DNA of 64,000 nt from E44-bin32 sp034430615 (GTDB lineage Bacteria; Chloroflexota; Anaerolineae; Anaerolineales; E44-bin32). The notes beneath the pieces were generated by a model, which worked only from the letters and a program-made list of their open reading frames with translations, did not search any database and was not told the DNA's origin. Both the position numbers and the translations under genes were made by a program. Numbering within the stretch: the stretch's first letter is position 1; the number at the start of each line of letters is the position of its first letter. Location of the stretch: contig DAOUEJ010000017.1 of the NCBI GenBank assembly GCA_034430615.1, positions 1 to 64,000 on the forward strand. The letters run 5' to 3'. This document shows, one piece after another, positions 34,601 to 41,726 of this stretch.

Positions 34601-35252
34601 GCCGATCCGGCGAGAGGCCGCGCATGCGGTGGGCGATGATCCATTCATCGTCGATCATGGCCCGCATATCCTCGTCCGCCAACTTTTCGATTTTCTGAAT
34701 TTCATGCGAGGTACGGAAACCGTCAAAGAAGTGCAGGAAGGGCACGCGGGCTTCGAGGCTCGCGGCCTGGGCGATCAATGCCATGTCCATGACTTCCTGC
34801 GGGTTATTGGAGGAGAGCATCCCCCAGCCGGTGGTGCGCGCCGCCATCACGTCCGAATGATCACCGAAGATAGAGAGGGCCTGTGCGGCAATGGACCGCG
34901 CCGCGATGTGAAATACAGTAGGGGTGAGTTCGCCGGCGATCTTGAACATGTTGGGGATCATGAGCAGCAATCCCTGGGAAGCGGTGAAGGTCGTAGTTAA
35001 CGCACCCGAGGTTAATGCACCATGTACCGCGCCAGCGGCGCCACCCTCGGCCTGCATTTCGGTTACGTTCGGCACGGTCCCCCAGATATTGGTCTCGCCA
35101 TTTGCTGCACGCTCATCAGCAATCTCACCCATCCCGGAGGAGGGCGTGATTGGGTAAATCGCGATCACTTCGTTCGTTGCATATGCTGCATAGGCCGCAG
35201 AGCTGTTACCATCAAAGGGAACGAGCTCGCGGCTGGCTTTCTTCTTCGCCAT
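31671..35252 (-). CDS. nifJ: Pyruvate:ferredoxin (flavodoxin) oxidoreductase, single-chain
   Basis: The 1193-aa protein has the complete fused architecture: pyrimidine-binding domain (YPITPSSGMGEIADE), pyruvate core, gamma-like domain, EKR-containing region, two 4Fe-4S clusters (CIQCNQCALVCPHA near 700 and CTGCGTCVHVCPA near 760), and the TPP domain (GACAGCGETPYVKLL near 835 with VGGDGWAYDIGFGGLDH). It converts pyruvate and CoA to acetyl-CoA and CO2 while reducing ferredoxin, in anaerobic metabolism. The gene faces a divergent dihydroorotate-dehydrogenase-like gene. Length is normal (about 1170-1200). Confidence 0.97.
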   Translation of the reverse strand: MAKKKASRELVPFDGNSSAAYAAYATNEVIAIYPITPSSGMGEIADERAANGETNIWGTVPNVTEMQAEGGAAGAVHGALTSGALTTTFTASQGLLLMIPNMFKIAGELTPTVFHIAARSIAAQALSIFGDHSDVMAARTTGWGMLSSNNPQEVMDMALIAQAASLEARVPFLHFFDGFRTSHEIQKIEKLADEDMRAMIDDEWIIAHRMRGLSPDRPSIRGTAQNPDVFFAARETVNPYYEKAASIVQGAMDRFAKLVGREYHLFDFIGAQDAERVIVIMGSGADTVHEVVEHLNRQGEKVGVIKVRLYRPFDGAALLAALPKTARRIAVLDRTKEPGASGEPLYLDIQNGIAEAVAAGQIAPADMPVVVGGRYGLGSSEFNPGMVKSVFDNLTAAQPRNHFTVGINDDLSGSSLPWDDDYESQPEGVHRAMFFGLGGDGTVGANKNSIKIVGKATDYFAQGYFQYDSKKSGQRTISHLRFSPNPIRSTYLIKRAEFLACHAFPFLERYEILSHLKQNGTFLLNSPYPPEEVWDQLPFEVQQALIDKKAKFYVLDAYSLARSLGLGGRINIIMQSAFFSISGVLPDEEALKMMTLAVEDTYGDKGQAIVDMNIKAANLASERIHLIELSAKATSKHHIRPAVPADAPEFVRNVTGEMIAGRGSSIPVSLLPNDGTYPVGTTRYEKRNIALEIPVWDPEVCIQCNQCALVCPHATIRPKLYPMGYDNGKAPQGWQAVAAKGRGMEDLLYTLQVAPEDCTGCGTCVHVCPAYAKDEQGKKTDRKAINMEPQTPIRDQEVLKWDYFLAIPDPDPALFNRYTTKGSQFMRPLFEFSGACAGCGETPYVKLLTQLYGDRLLIANATGCSSIYGGNLPTTPYATRADGRGPTWSNSLFEDNAEFGMGMRLTIDKLTINARERLAEMKLNGAKKLADEILAADLNNPQAIEEQRARVEGLKTELEKSKDPAAKRMLSLVDFLVPKTVWIVGGDGWAYDIGFGGLDHVLASGRNVNVLVLDTGVYSNTGGQASKATPRGAVAKFAAAGKNMPKKDLGAIAMSYGNIYVAQIAYGANMTQMVKAFQEAEAYDGPSLIIAYAHCIAHGIDMTTATDLHKDAEQSGFWPLFRFDPRLTEEGRNPLQLDSRPPSEDIEEFAYKQNRFRSLRAADPARAEMLLESLRGDVIARWKFYEQMANLDL

Positions 35253-35456
35253 GAAGAGCTCCTTTCAACCGGCGTATCTCTGTTGTCGGTGAAGTTAACG
35301 GGGGAATCCTTTGGGCAATCCCCATCAAGTCTAGACAGCTTTGGTTGGGGCCAATAGTGTAGGAGAACACCCTAAACTGGAGGATAACTGTCACTATTAC
35401 AAGGGCCCCTTTTCCATGATCCTTAAATGGTCTATGAATTCGCTCCGGGAGGCAGC

Positions 35457-36443
35457 ATGGCAACTTTAAAAACAAGCTACATGGGGGTCGAGATCAACTC
35501 GCCGCTGGTCGTCGCCGCCAGTTCGATTTCCAGTTTCCTCGACCGCATCAAGCTCGCCGAACAAGCCGGCGCGGGCCTGCTCGTCATCCGCTCGCTCTTT
35601 GAGGAGCAAATTCAACTGGACGCATTAAAGCTCGAAGAAGCGCTCTCGGTGGGCGCCGACAGTTTTGCCGAAGCCTTGTCCTATTTCCCATCGATCGAGC
35701 ATGCCGGGGCCGACGAGCATTTGATGTGGATCGAAAAGACACGCGCCGATACCAAGCTCCCGCTCATCGCCAGCTTGAACGCCGTGTCGCCCGGTTCCTG
35801 GACCCGCTTCGCGAAACAGCTCGAATCAACCGGCGTGGACGGGCTCGAGCTGAACGTTTACGCCGTTGCCGCAGATCCCAAGGTAGCAGGTGCGCAGATC
35901 GAATCGACCCTGTACGAGATCGTCGAGTCGGTCGTCGGCGAGGTGGAGATCCCAGTCTCGGTGAAGTTGAGCCCATTTTATACCTCGGTCGCAAATGTAG
36001 CTGCCGAGTTGGACAAACGTGGCGTCAAGGGACTCGTGCTCTTCAACCGTTTCCTGCAGCCCGATATTGATCCACAGAGCGAGAAGCTGTCGCTTGAGAT
36101 GGTCTACAGTTCGGCGGCAGAGCTCAAACTCCCGCTGCGCTGGGTGGCATTGCTATACGGGCGGAATGGCGCGGATCTGGCGCTGAATACCGGGGTTCAT
36201 TCTGGCAAAGATGCGGCCAAGGCGCTCCTGGCCGGGGCGCAGATCGTCCAGGTCGCGTCGGCGTTGCTCGAAAATGGAATTCCCTACCTCTCCACGATGC
36301 TGCGTGAATTGGAGGGCTGGATGGATGAACACGGCTATGAGGCGGTTTCGGATTTCCGAGGAAAGATGAGCCAGAAGAAGATCGCCGATCCGATCGCTTT
36401 CGAACGGGCACAATATGTCAAGCTCCTCATGAGCCAGAAATAA
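35457..36443 (+). CDS. Dihydroorotate dehydrogenase-like protein
   Basis: The 328-aa TIM-barrel protein resembles dihydroorotate dehydrogenases (SPLVVAASSISSFLDRIKLAEQAGAG near the start, DGLELNVYAV, VSVKLSPFYTSVANVAAELD, GVHSGKDAAKALLAGAQIVQVASAL for FMN phosphate). It is the diverged class often found beside nifJ and may not make pyrimidines. FMN binding and electron transfer with a ferredoxin or quinone are inferred. GGGAGG precedes ATG 35457 well. Divergent placement from nifJ, with about 200 bases of non-coding DNA between, suggests co-regulation. Confidence 0.75.
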   Translation: MATLKTSYMGVEINSPLVVAASSISSFLDRIKLAEQAGAGLLVIRSLFEEQIQLDALKLEEALSVGADSFAEALSYFPSIEHAGADEHLMWIEKTRADTKLPLIASLNAVSPGSWTRFAKQLESTGVDGLELNVYAVAADPKVAGAQIESTLYEIVESVVGEVEIPVSVKLSPFYTSVANVAAELDKRGVKGLVLFNRFLQPDIDPQSEKLSLEMVYSSAAELKLPLRWVALLYGRNGADLALNTGVHSGKDAAKALLAGAQIVQVASALLENGIPYLSTMLRELEGWMDEHGYEAVSDFRGKMSQKKIADPIAFERAQYVKLLMSQK

Positions 36444-36467
36444 GAGAGAAACTTCGCCAGAAATATT

Positions 36468-36495
36468 AAGGGGTGGTTCACATGAACCACCCCTT
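36468..36495. terminator. Bidirectional terminator between the DHOD-like and UbiA genes
   Basis: A 13-bp perfect inverted repeat (AAGGGGTGGTTCA / TGAACCACCCCTT) lies between the two convergent stops, with A-rich and T-rich flanks on the two sides. Confidence 0.8.
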
Positions 36496-36528
36496 TCGTA
36501 TTCTCATTGCGAAATAAATGACCGGGAT

Positions 36529-37530
36529 CTAGAGCACGATCGGGAAGATCAGGTTCATGATCAACCCCAGCACAAACAGCCCGCCGGCAAGTTTGTTGTG
36601 GTAGAAGGCAGCCGAGACAAACCATAAGGGCCAGACCGGGTAATCGGGGGGTGGGGTATCCGGGCGGGGTTCGTTGTAGATCTTGAGCACCTGGCGTAAG
36701 CGTGGCAGGGCGAGCACCACCAGCAGCACCCAGACACCAAGCGTTCCGGTCAGCACAAGTGCCAACACGATCAGGTAATACCCGACCATCAAGGCTTGGT
36801 TGAGCCAAAGCGAAGCGCGCGCTCCGAACATGACCGGCAAGGTTCGAATGCCCTTCTGCGTGTCGACCTCGATCTTGTCGATGTGCTTGCCAATCAAGAC
36901 GGTCGTGACGACCAGGGCATATGGGATGCAGGCCAGCCACACACCCACTGGCGGCAGCTCGCCGGCTGTCACAAAGTACGTTCCACCGATCATCAAAGGC
37001 CCCCAAACGATGAAGACGGCCGGTTCCCCGAGCCCGTGATGCTTGAGCTTGATCGGTGGGGCGACATAGAACACGCTGATGAAGAGACCCGCCAGTGCGA
37101 ACGCGAGCGACAGCCAGCCAACCGTCACGATGAAGTAGGCCAGGATCAGGGCGTCAACCACGTTCACCACCAAGATGGCAGATAGCAGCTGGCGCCGGGT
37201 CAGTAATCCTGACAGTACGGGGTGGGGTGCATACAGCGCCCGCGTGTACTCGTCATCATCCACGCCGCCTTCCAAGTCGAAGTAATCATTGATCATGTTG
37301 TTGGCAGCGTGCGCCAGGACCAACCCGAGCACCGCCAGCACGGCGTGCAAGTAGTTGGGGTTGGCAGCCAGAGCGGCGGCCAGCAACGCGCCGATCAGAC
37401 CCGAGGTGGCCGTCATCGAGAACACCGCTGCCCGGGTGATGATCAACCACTTGCTGACGGTGTCCATCTCCTTCTCGGGAGATAGGTTGGCGGTATCGAT
37501 CACTTCTTTCCAATTTGAGAGCAATGACAT
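36529..37530 (-). CDS. UbiA-family prenyltransferase (MenA-like)
   Basis: The 333-aa protein has 8-9 transmembrane segments and the two Asp-rich motifs of the UbiA superfamily: AANNMINDYFDLEGGVDDDE (N-D-x-x-D near residue 85) and IGKHIDKIEVDTQKGIRTLP (D-x-x-x-D near 215). It transfers a polyprenyl chain from a diphosphate to an aromatic or lipid acceptor at the membrane. The closest expectation is 1,4-dihydroxy-2-naphthoate prenyltransferase for menaquinone, but geranylgeranylglycerol or heme-O-type roles are possible. GGAGG precedes the ATG. The 192-base gap to the upstream ABC gene shows no gene. Confidence 0.82.
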   Translation of the reverse strand: MSLLSNWKEVIDTANLSPEKEMDTVSKWLIITRAAVFSMTATSGLIGALLAAALAANPNYLHAVLAVLGLVLAHAANNMINDYFDLEGGVDDDEYTRALYAPHPVLSGLLTRRQLLSAILVVNVVDALILAYFIVTVGWLSLAFALAGLFISVFYVAPPIKLKHHGLGEPAVFIVWGPLMIGGTYFVTAGELPPVGVWLACIPYALVVTTVLIGKHIDKIEVDTQKGIRTLPVMFGARASLWLNQALMVGYYLIVLALVLTGTLGVWVLLVVLALPRLRQVLKIYNEPRPDTPPPDYPVWPLWFVSAAFYHNKLAGGLFVLGLIMNLIFPIVL

Positions 37531-37722
37531 GCTATTTCCTCCAAGGCAATGGTCGCGAGGAAGTCTACCCGTAAGCTTAGAAGATGTACAGGAACCACGA
37601 GGCTGTCGTCTCTGAGGGAGCGTGCAGTGGATGGCCAGCTCTCAGCCTGGTTCGAGGAACGGGGTAGCCCTGCCGATGGAAGGCCGCATAGAGCATTAGA
37701 ACCGATCTTGAATGTCGAATGG

Positions 37723-38466
37723 TTATTCCCAGCGGAAAAATCGCGCTGCCAACACTCCGCCCACGAGCGTAATCCCCGCCAGCACACCGACTTCCAGCCA
37801 GTGCTCACTCAGCGGGTCACCGAACCACAACCCGCGCATCAAGCGCACGACGTACGTCAGCGGCAGGAAATTTGAGATGCGGCGGATTGAATCAGGGAGG
37901 ATCTCGATCGGCATCCCAGCCCCCGAGAGGAACATCATCGGGTAGAAGATGACCATGCTCACTACCTGTGCCATCCGAGCACCGTTGGCTACGCTGGCGA
38001 TCATGTAGCCGAGTGCGCTCATCGCCAGGGTACTCAGAACGATCGCCAGGAGCACCGCCCAGATCTGGCCGGCGAACTGAATCTGGAAAAGCACCCACGC
38101 CACCCCGCTCACAAGGAGCATGCCAATCACTGTCATCAACAGGTTGGTGCATTGATCGGCCAGGATGTATGTCCAGGGTTTTAACGGCGTTACACGGAAG
38201 CGCCGCAGGATGCCCTGCTCACGATATCCGGCTATCGTGATCGGGACCGACATCAGTCCGATCGTCCCGACAATCAGGCCGCTGTAGGCGGGCAGCGATA
38301 CATCCATGCTTCCCCGGCCGCCGAACATCTCTGCCGGTTCGTTGCCAAAGATCGCTCCAAACAAGAGCACCAGCATCGTTGGAAACGCCAGCGTGAAGAA
38401 TGCCGCAACCGGTTCTCGTATATAGAGTTTAAACGTCACCCAGGTTAATTGTCTCAGGCCTCGCAT
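37723..38466 (-). CDS. ABC-2 type transporter permease
   Basis: The 247-aa protein has six transmembrane segments in the ABC-2 layout: an N-terminal LRQLTWVTFKLYIREPVAAF cytoplasmic lead, FFTLAFPTMLVLLFGAIFGN, and the late YPMMFLSGAGMPIEILPDSI loop. It forms the channel of an exporter with the ATPase 2 bases upstream. The exported substrate could be a drug, lipid or polysaccharide; nothing in the sequence decides. It is the last gene of the operon with the small regulator. Confidence 0.88.
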   Translation of the reverse strand: MRGLRQLTWVTFKLYIREPVAAFFTLAFPTMLVLLFGAIFGNEPAEMFGGRGSMDVSLPAYSGLIVGTIGLMSVPITIAGYREQGILRRFRVTPLKPWTYILADQCTNLLMTVIGMLLVSGVAWVLFQIQFAGQIWAVLLAIVLSTLAMSALGYMIASVANGARMAQVVSMVIFYPMMFLSGAGMPIEILPDSIRRISNFLPLTYVVRLMRGLWFGDPLSEHWLEVGVLAGITLVGGVLAARFFRWE

Positions 38467-38468
38467 GT

Positions 38469-39383
38469 TTACTCCCTCAACTTTCGCCCTGTCAGATGGA
38501 GAAAGACATCTTCAAGGGAAGGCTGTTCTGTTCGTAGATCTCGAAAGTCCAAACGCTGATCTTCGAGCTCGGCAACAACGCTGCTAATGAAGCGCTCCCC
38601 TTTGCCCTGCACCATGACCCGTTCGCCGTTCAACTCGAAGCGGGTCACCCCGGGAAGCTGGTCCAACTGAATATGGGAGGGATCCGCTCGGGTGTGGAAG
38701 ATGATGCGCTTCTCTTCATCCAAGGAGTGGATAAGAGCCTCGGGCGAATCGAGCGCGATCAAGGTTCCATGATCGAGGATTGCCACCCGGTCACATAGCC
38801 GTTCCGCCTCTTCCATGAAATGCGTCGTCAGGAAAACCGTGCAACCCCCCTGGCGCACTTCGCGTACCAAGTCCCACATCGCCCGGCGGGCCTGGGGATC
38901 GAGCCCCGTGGTCAGTTCATCGAGAAAAACTAACTGCGGCCGGTTGATGAGGGCCAGCGCGATGTATAGCCGCTGCTTCTGCCCGCCGGATAATTTACCG
39001 ATCGGAGAATTGCGTTTCTCGCTCAATCCCATCCGCTCGAGCAGTTCATCTCCCGGGACGGGGTCGGGGTAGAGCGCTCCGAACAGGGCCAGCGCTTCAC
39101 TCACCCGCAACCTCGGTGGAAGATTCGACTCCTGCAGTTGGACCCCGATCCTCTCCACCATCTTGGGTTGCTCGCGCCAGGGATCGAACCCGAGCACGGA
39201 GAGACGACCGCCATCCGCATGGCGCAGTCCCTCCAGGCATTCAATGCTGGTCGTCTTGCCGGCCCCATTCGGCCCGACCATGCCAAAAATCTCCCCCGCG
39301 TACACATCGAAGGACAGGTCAACCACCGCCTGAACTTCGCCGTAGCGCTTGCTCATCTGTTCCACTTGCACAATTGCTTCCAT
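38469..39383 (-). CDS. ABC transporter ATP-binding protein (DrrA-like)
   Basis: The 304-aa protein has Walker A (GPNGAGKTTSIECLEGL), the signature LSGGQKQRLYIALALI, Walker B (LVFLDELTTGLDPQARR) and H-loop (LTTHFMEEAERLCDR), followed by a C-terminal extension (about 215-304) as in drug and antibiotic exporters. It powers the adjacent permease. ATG 39383 follows GGGAG; an upstream ATG at 39419 is in frame but lies in the stop of the regulator gene. Confidence 0.92.
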   Translation of the reverse strand: MEAIVQVEQMSKRYGEVQAVVDLSFDVYAGEIFGMVGPNGAGKTTSIECLEGLRHADGGRLSVLGFDPWREQPKMVERIGVQLQESNLPPRLRVSEALALFGALYPDPVPGDELLERMGLSEKRNSPIGKLSGGQKQRLYIALALINRPQLVFLDELTTGLDPQARRAMWDLVREVRQGGCTVFLTTHFMEEAERLCDRVAILDHGTLIALDSPEALIHSLDEEKRIIFHTRADPSHIQLDQLPGVTRFELNGERVMVQGKGERFISSVVAELEDQRLDFRDLRTEQPSLEDVFLHLTGRKLRE

Positions 39384-39418
39384 TGAATTACTCCCACACA
39401 CTCCGTCTCGCGCCAGCA

Positions 39419-39715
39419 CTACCCTGCGCTATTCAGGAGATCGGTCAACGCCTGAACATGCTCTCCAAACGCTCGCCGCCCCCGACCGGTCAATCCCAGG
39501 TAGGTCTTTGGCTTCCGATCGATGAAAGTTTTCTCCGCAGTCACGTAGCCCGCCTCTTCCAGTTTGCGCAGGTGGGCACCGAGGTTCCCGTCGGTCAGCT
39601 CAAGCGTGTCGCGCAGATAGGTGAATTCAATAGCCTCGTTGTCCCCCAGGGAGGCAAGTGAGGCCATAATGCGCAGCCGGACTGGTTGGTGGATGACCGC
39701 GTCAAAGTCCGCCAT
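39419..39715 (-). CDS. Winged-helix transcriptional regulator (small, HTH_34-type)
   Basis: The 98-aa protein is a compact winged-helix domain: RLRIMASLASLGDNEAIEFT, recognition-helix region LTDGNLGAHLRKLEEAGYVT and wing KTFIDRKPKTYLGLTGRGRR. It has no effector domain. Small regulators of this type are usually dimeric repressors and control the exporter genes beside them. The twin palindromes at 40283-40309 in the operon promoter are the probable binding sites. It lies between a membrane protein gene and the ABC genes. Confidence 0.85.
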   Translation of the reverse strand: MADFDAVIHQPVRLRIMASLASLGDNEAIEFTYLRDTLELTDGNLGAHLRKLEEAGYVTAEKTFIDRKPKTYLGLTGRGRRAFGEHVQALTDLLNSAG

Positions 39716-39718
39716 GGG

Positions 39719-40270
39719 TTACTTCCACGCTCGGAGCACATACAGACCGGCGGCAATCAGGCCGCCGCCGCCGGTGAAAGCCAGCCAGTATCCCAGGTAA
39801 TCTGGAAGGAGCCGCCAACCCAGCACTGCCAGAACGCTGATTGCCACCCCCATAATCGCCAGCGGTGTACTGGTCCACAAACCCAGCATGCTGTATCCCA
39901 TCGAGATTATAAGTGTCACAAAGAGCAGATATTGGATGCCCTGCAGGGGCCACACGACCCAGGCCAGTAGAGCGCCGTATCCAATCAAGAGCACCCAAAA
40001 AACGCCCATACGCCAACCATAAGGCGATCGAACGTGTCGAGTGTAGCGCAGGATGGCAAAGGTGCTTCCCAGCACACCGAAAGCGTCAAGCCCAAGCCAC
40101 AAATAACCGGAACCCGTATCCAGCACTGCGCTTCCCAGGAAACCAAAGAGCCAGACAATGCCCCAGATCACAAATAAGTAACCGGTTCCTCCGCGTGCGA
40201 GCGCCACGCGTGTGGCTTGCCGGGTTTGCTTGATCATTTCGAGCGACTCATAAGCTTCAGATGGTTCCAT
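39719..40270 (-). CDS. Membrane protein of the regulator-exporter operon
   Basis: The 183-aa protein has five or six transmembrane segments after a short cytoplasmic lead with KQTRQATRVALARGGTGYLF. I recognise no catalytic motif. Membrane proteins of this kind often accompany the small winged-helix regulator in the same operon, so a role with the exporter is inferred. It is the first gene after the palindromic operator and is 3 bases from the regulator gene. Confidence 0.7.
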   Translation of the reverse strand: MEPSEAYESLEMIKQTRQATRVALARGGTGYLFVIWGIVWLFGFLGSAVLDTGSGYLWLGLDAFGVLGSTFAILRYTRHVRSPYGWRMGVFWVLLIGYGALLAWVVWPLQGIQYLLFVTLIISMGYSMLGLWTSTPLAIMGVAISVLAVLGWRLLPDYLGYWLAFTGGGGLIAAGLYVLRAWK

Positions 40271-40282
40271 GGTCTCTTCTCC

Positions 40283-40309
40283 AGAGTACTCTGTATTTTA
40301 GAGTACTCT
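40283..40309. promoter_or_regulatory. Twin operator palindromes AGAGTACTCT
   Basis: Two identical perfect 10-bp palindromes (40283-40292 and 40300-40309) are separated by 7 bases, so their centres are 17 bases apart, about 1.6 helical turns. The upstream one overlaps the -10 of the operon promoter and the other lies just after the predicted transcription start. This is the layout of a repressor operator for the winged-helix protein at 39419-39715, bound as two dimers. Confidence 0.7.
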
Positions 40310-40333
40310 ACAACAGTTATTATCATATGTCAA
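40305..40333 (-). promoter_or_regulatory. Promoter of the regulator-exporter operon
   Basis: Minus strand TTGACA (plus 40328-40333), a 17-base spacer and TAGAGT (plus 40305-40310) lie 35 bases upstream of the first ATG. The -10 hexamer overlaps the first palindrome, so binding there would block RNA polymerase. Confidence 0.65.
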
Positions 40334-40364
40334 CCCCCGTACCAAGCCTCGCCAGAAGCTGGAG

Positions 40365-40370
40365 TACAAT
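40365..40370 (+). promoter_or_regulatory. -10 element upstream of the thiolase gene
   Basis: TACAAT followed by CGCCC lies 42 bases before ATG 40413. The -35 is not clear. Confidence 0.3.
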
Positions 40371-40412
40371 CGCCCATAGCAGCCCATGCTCGCAGACTTC
40401 AAGGAGGGTAGG

Positions 40413-41642
40413 ATGCCCGAAGCTGTCATCGTTTCTGCGGTGCGTACCGCGATCGGAGCCCACGGCGGTGTACTTTCCGCTGTGCGACCAGACGACCTGG
40501 CGGCGCTGGTGATCCGGGAGGCGCTCGAACGAGCCTCTGTGCCAGGGGAGGCGGTCGAGGAGGTCTACCTGGGATGCGCCAACCAGGCAGGTGAGGACAA
40601 CCGCAACATCGCCCGTATGGCAACCCTCCTGGCGGGCCTGCCGGTCGAGGTTGCTGCCGTGACCTTCAACCGTCTGTGCTCCTCTGGCCTGCAGGCGATC
40701 AACGCGGCCGCACGCGCCATCCGCGTCGGCGAAGGAGACGTTTTCGTCGCCGGCGGCGTGGAGAGCATGTCGCGTGCACCGTTCGCAGTCCCCAAACCCG
40801 ATCAGGCTTACCCCTGGGGCAACGTAACCATGTGGGATACCACGCTCGGCTGGCGTTTCCCCAATCCGGCCCTGAAGGAAAGTTACGGCAACGACGCGAT
40901 GGGCGAAACGGCCGAGAACATTCACGACCTGTACCCGGGGATCACACGCGAAAAGCAGGATGCATTCGCGTACGAGAGCCACCGGCGAGCCGTGGCCGCG
41001 ATCCAAAGCGGGCTTTTCAAGGACGAGATCGTGCCAGTGACCATCCCCCAGCGTAAAGGTGATCCGATCGTAGTCGACACGGACGAGCGCCCACGGAGCG
41101 ACACAACTCTGGAAGCGCTTGCTCGCCTAAGACCCGCCTTCCGGGGTGAAGGAACCGTGACGGCCGGGAACGCCTCTGGCATCAACGACGGGGCTGCGGC
41201 GCTGGTTTTGATGTCCGACCTGCGCGCGGCCGAACTCGGTATAAAACCGATGGCGCGGATCATAAGCAGCGCCGCCGCCGGGGTTGAACCACGCCTGATG
41301 GGCCTGGGCCCGGTTTCTGCAACGCAGAAGGCGCTCAAGCGTGCCGGCCTATCGGCCTCCGACCTCGGATTGATCGAGTTAAATGAAGCCTTCGCCGTCC
41401 AGGCCTTGGCTGTGATGGCCGAGCTGGGTTTGCCGCACGAGCTAACGAATGTCAACGGCGGCGCCGTCGCATTGGGCCACCCTCTGGGAGCCTCGGGTGC
41501 CCGCATCATGGTCACGCTGCTGCATGAGATGGGGCGGCGTGCACCCGATGCCAGGCATCCTTACTACGGACTGGCAACGCTGTGCGTTGGCGTCGGCCAA
41601 GGTGAGGCGACGGTCATCGAATGGGTTGGCGATCGTTCCTGA
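40413..41642 (+). CDS. Acetyl-CoA acyltransferase (thiolase)
   Basis: The 409-aa product has the thiolase core: FNRLCSSGLQAINAAARAIR with the nucleophilic Cys (near residue 91), GGVESMSRAPF, LNEAFAVQALAVM, NVNGGAVALGHPLGASGARI with the catalytic His, and a C-terminal LCVGVGQGEATVIE, where Cys replaces the usual CxGGGxG spacing slightly. It cleaves 3-ketoacyl-CoA with CoA or condenses two acyl-CoAs. Start ATG 40413 follows AAGGAGG. No other beta-oxidation gene is adjacent, so a stand-alone role is likely. Confidence 0.92.
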   Translation: MPEAVIVSAVRTAIGAHGGVLSAVRPDDLAALVIREALERASVPGEAVEEVYLGCANQAGEDNRNIARMATLLAGLPVEVAAVTFNRLCSSGLQAINAAARAIRVGEGDVFVAGGVESMSRAPFAVPKPDQAYPWGNVTMWDTTLGWRFPNPALKESYGNDAMGETAENIHDLYPGITREKQDAFAYESHRRAVAAIQSGLFKDEIVPVTIPQRKGDPIVVDTDERPRSDTTLEALARLRPAFRGEGTVTAGNASGINDGAAALVLMSDLRAAELGIKPMARIISSAAAGVEPRLMGLGPVSATQKALKRAGLSASDLGLIELNEAFAVQALAVMAELGLPHELTNVNGGAVALGHPLGASGARIMVTLLHEMGRRAPDARHPYYGLATLCVGVGQGEATVIEWVGDRS

Positions 41643-41678
41643 ACTGCCTGGAGTACTTAAGTCTACGGATCAAGCGCG

Positions 41679-41687
41679 TGATATAGT
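41679..41687 (+). promoter_or_regulatory. Extended -10 promoter candidate for the histidine kinase gene
   Basis: TGA-TATAGT lies 39 bases before the ATG at 41727, after the thiolase stop; the -35 is not recognisable. Confidence 0.35.
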
Positions 41688-41726
41688 GACGCCAGGGAAC
41701 CTGGACATGGTGCACTGGATAATCGC

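Noticed and set aside
32955..35000. A 681-codon plus-strand open frame opposite nifJ
   Set aside because: It is antisense to a fully recognised oxidoreductase and has no ribosome-binding site or family match.
37531..37722. A small gene or RNA in the 192-base gap between UbiA and the ABC permease
   Set aside because: Only antisense or short frames with no ribosome-binding site; no stable hairpin other than chance.
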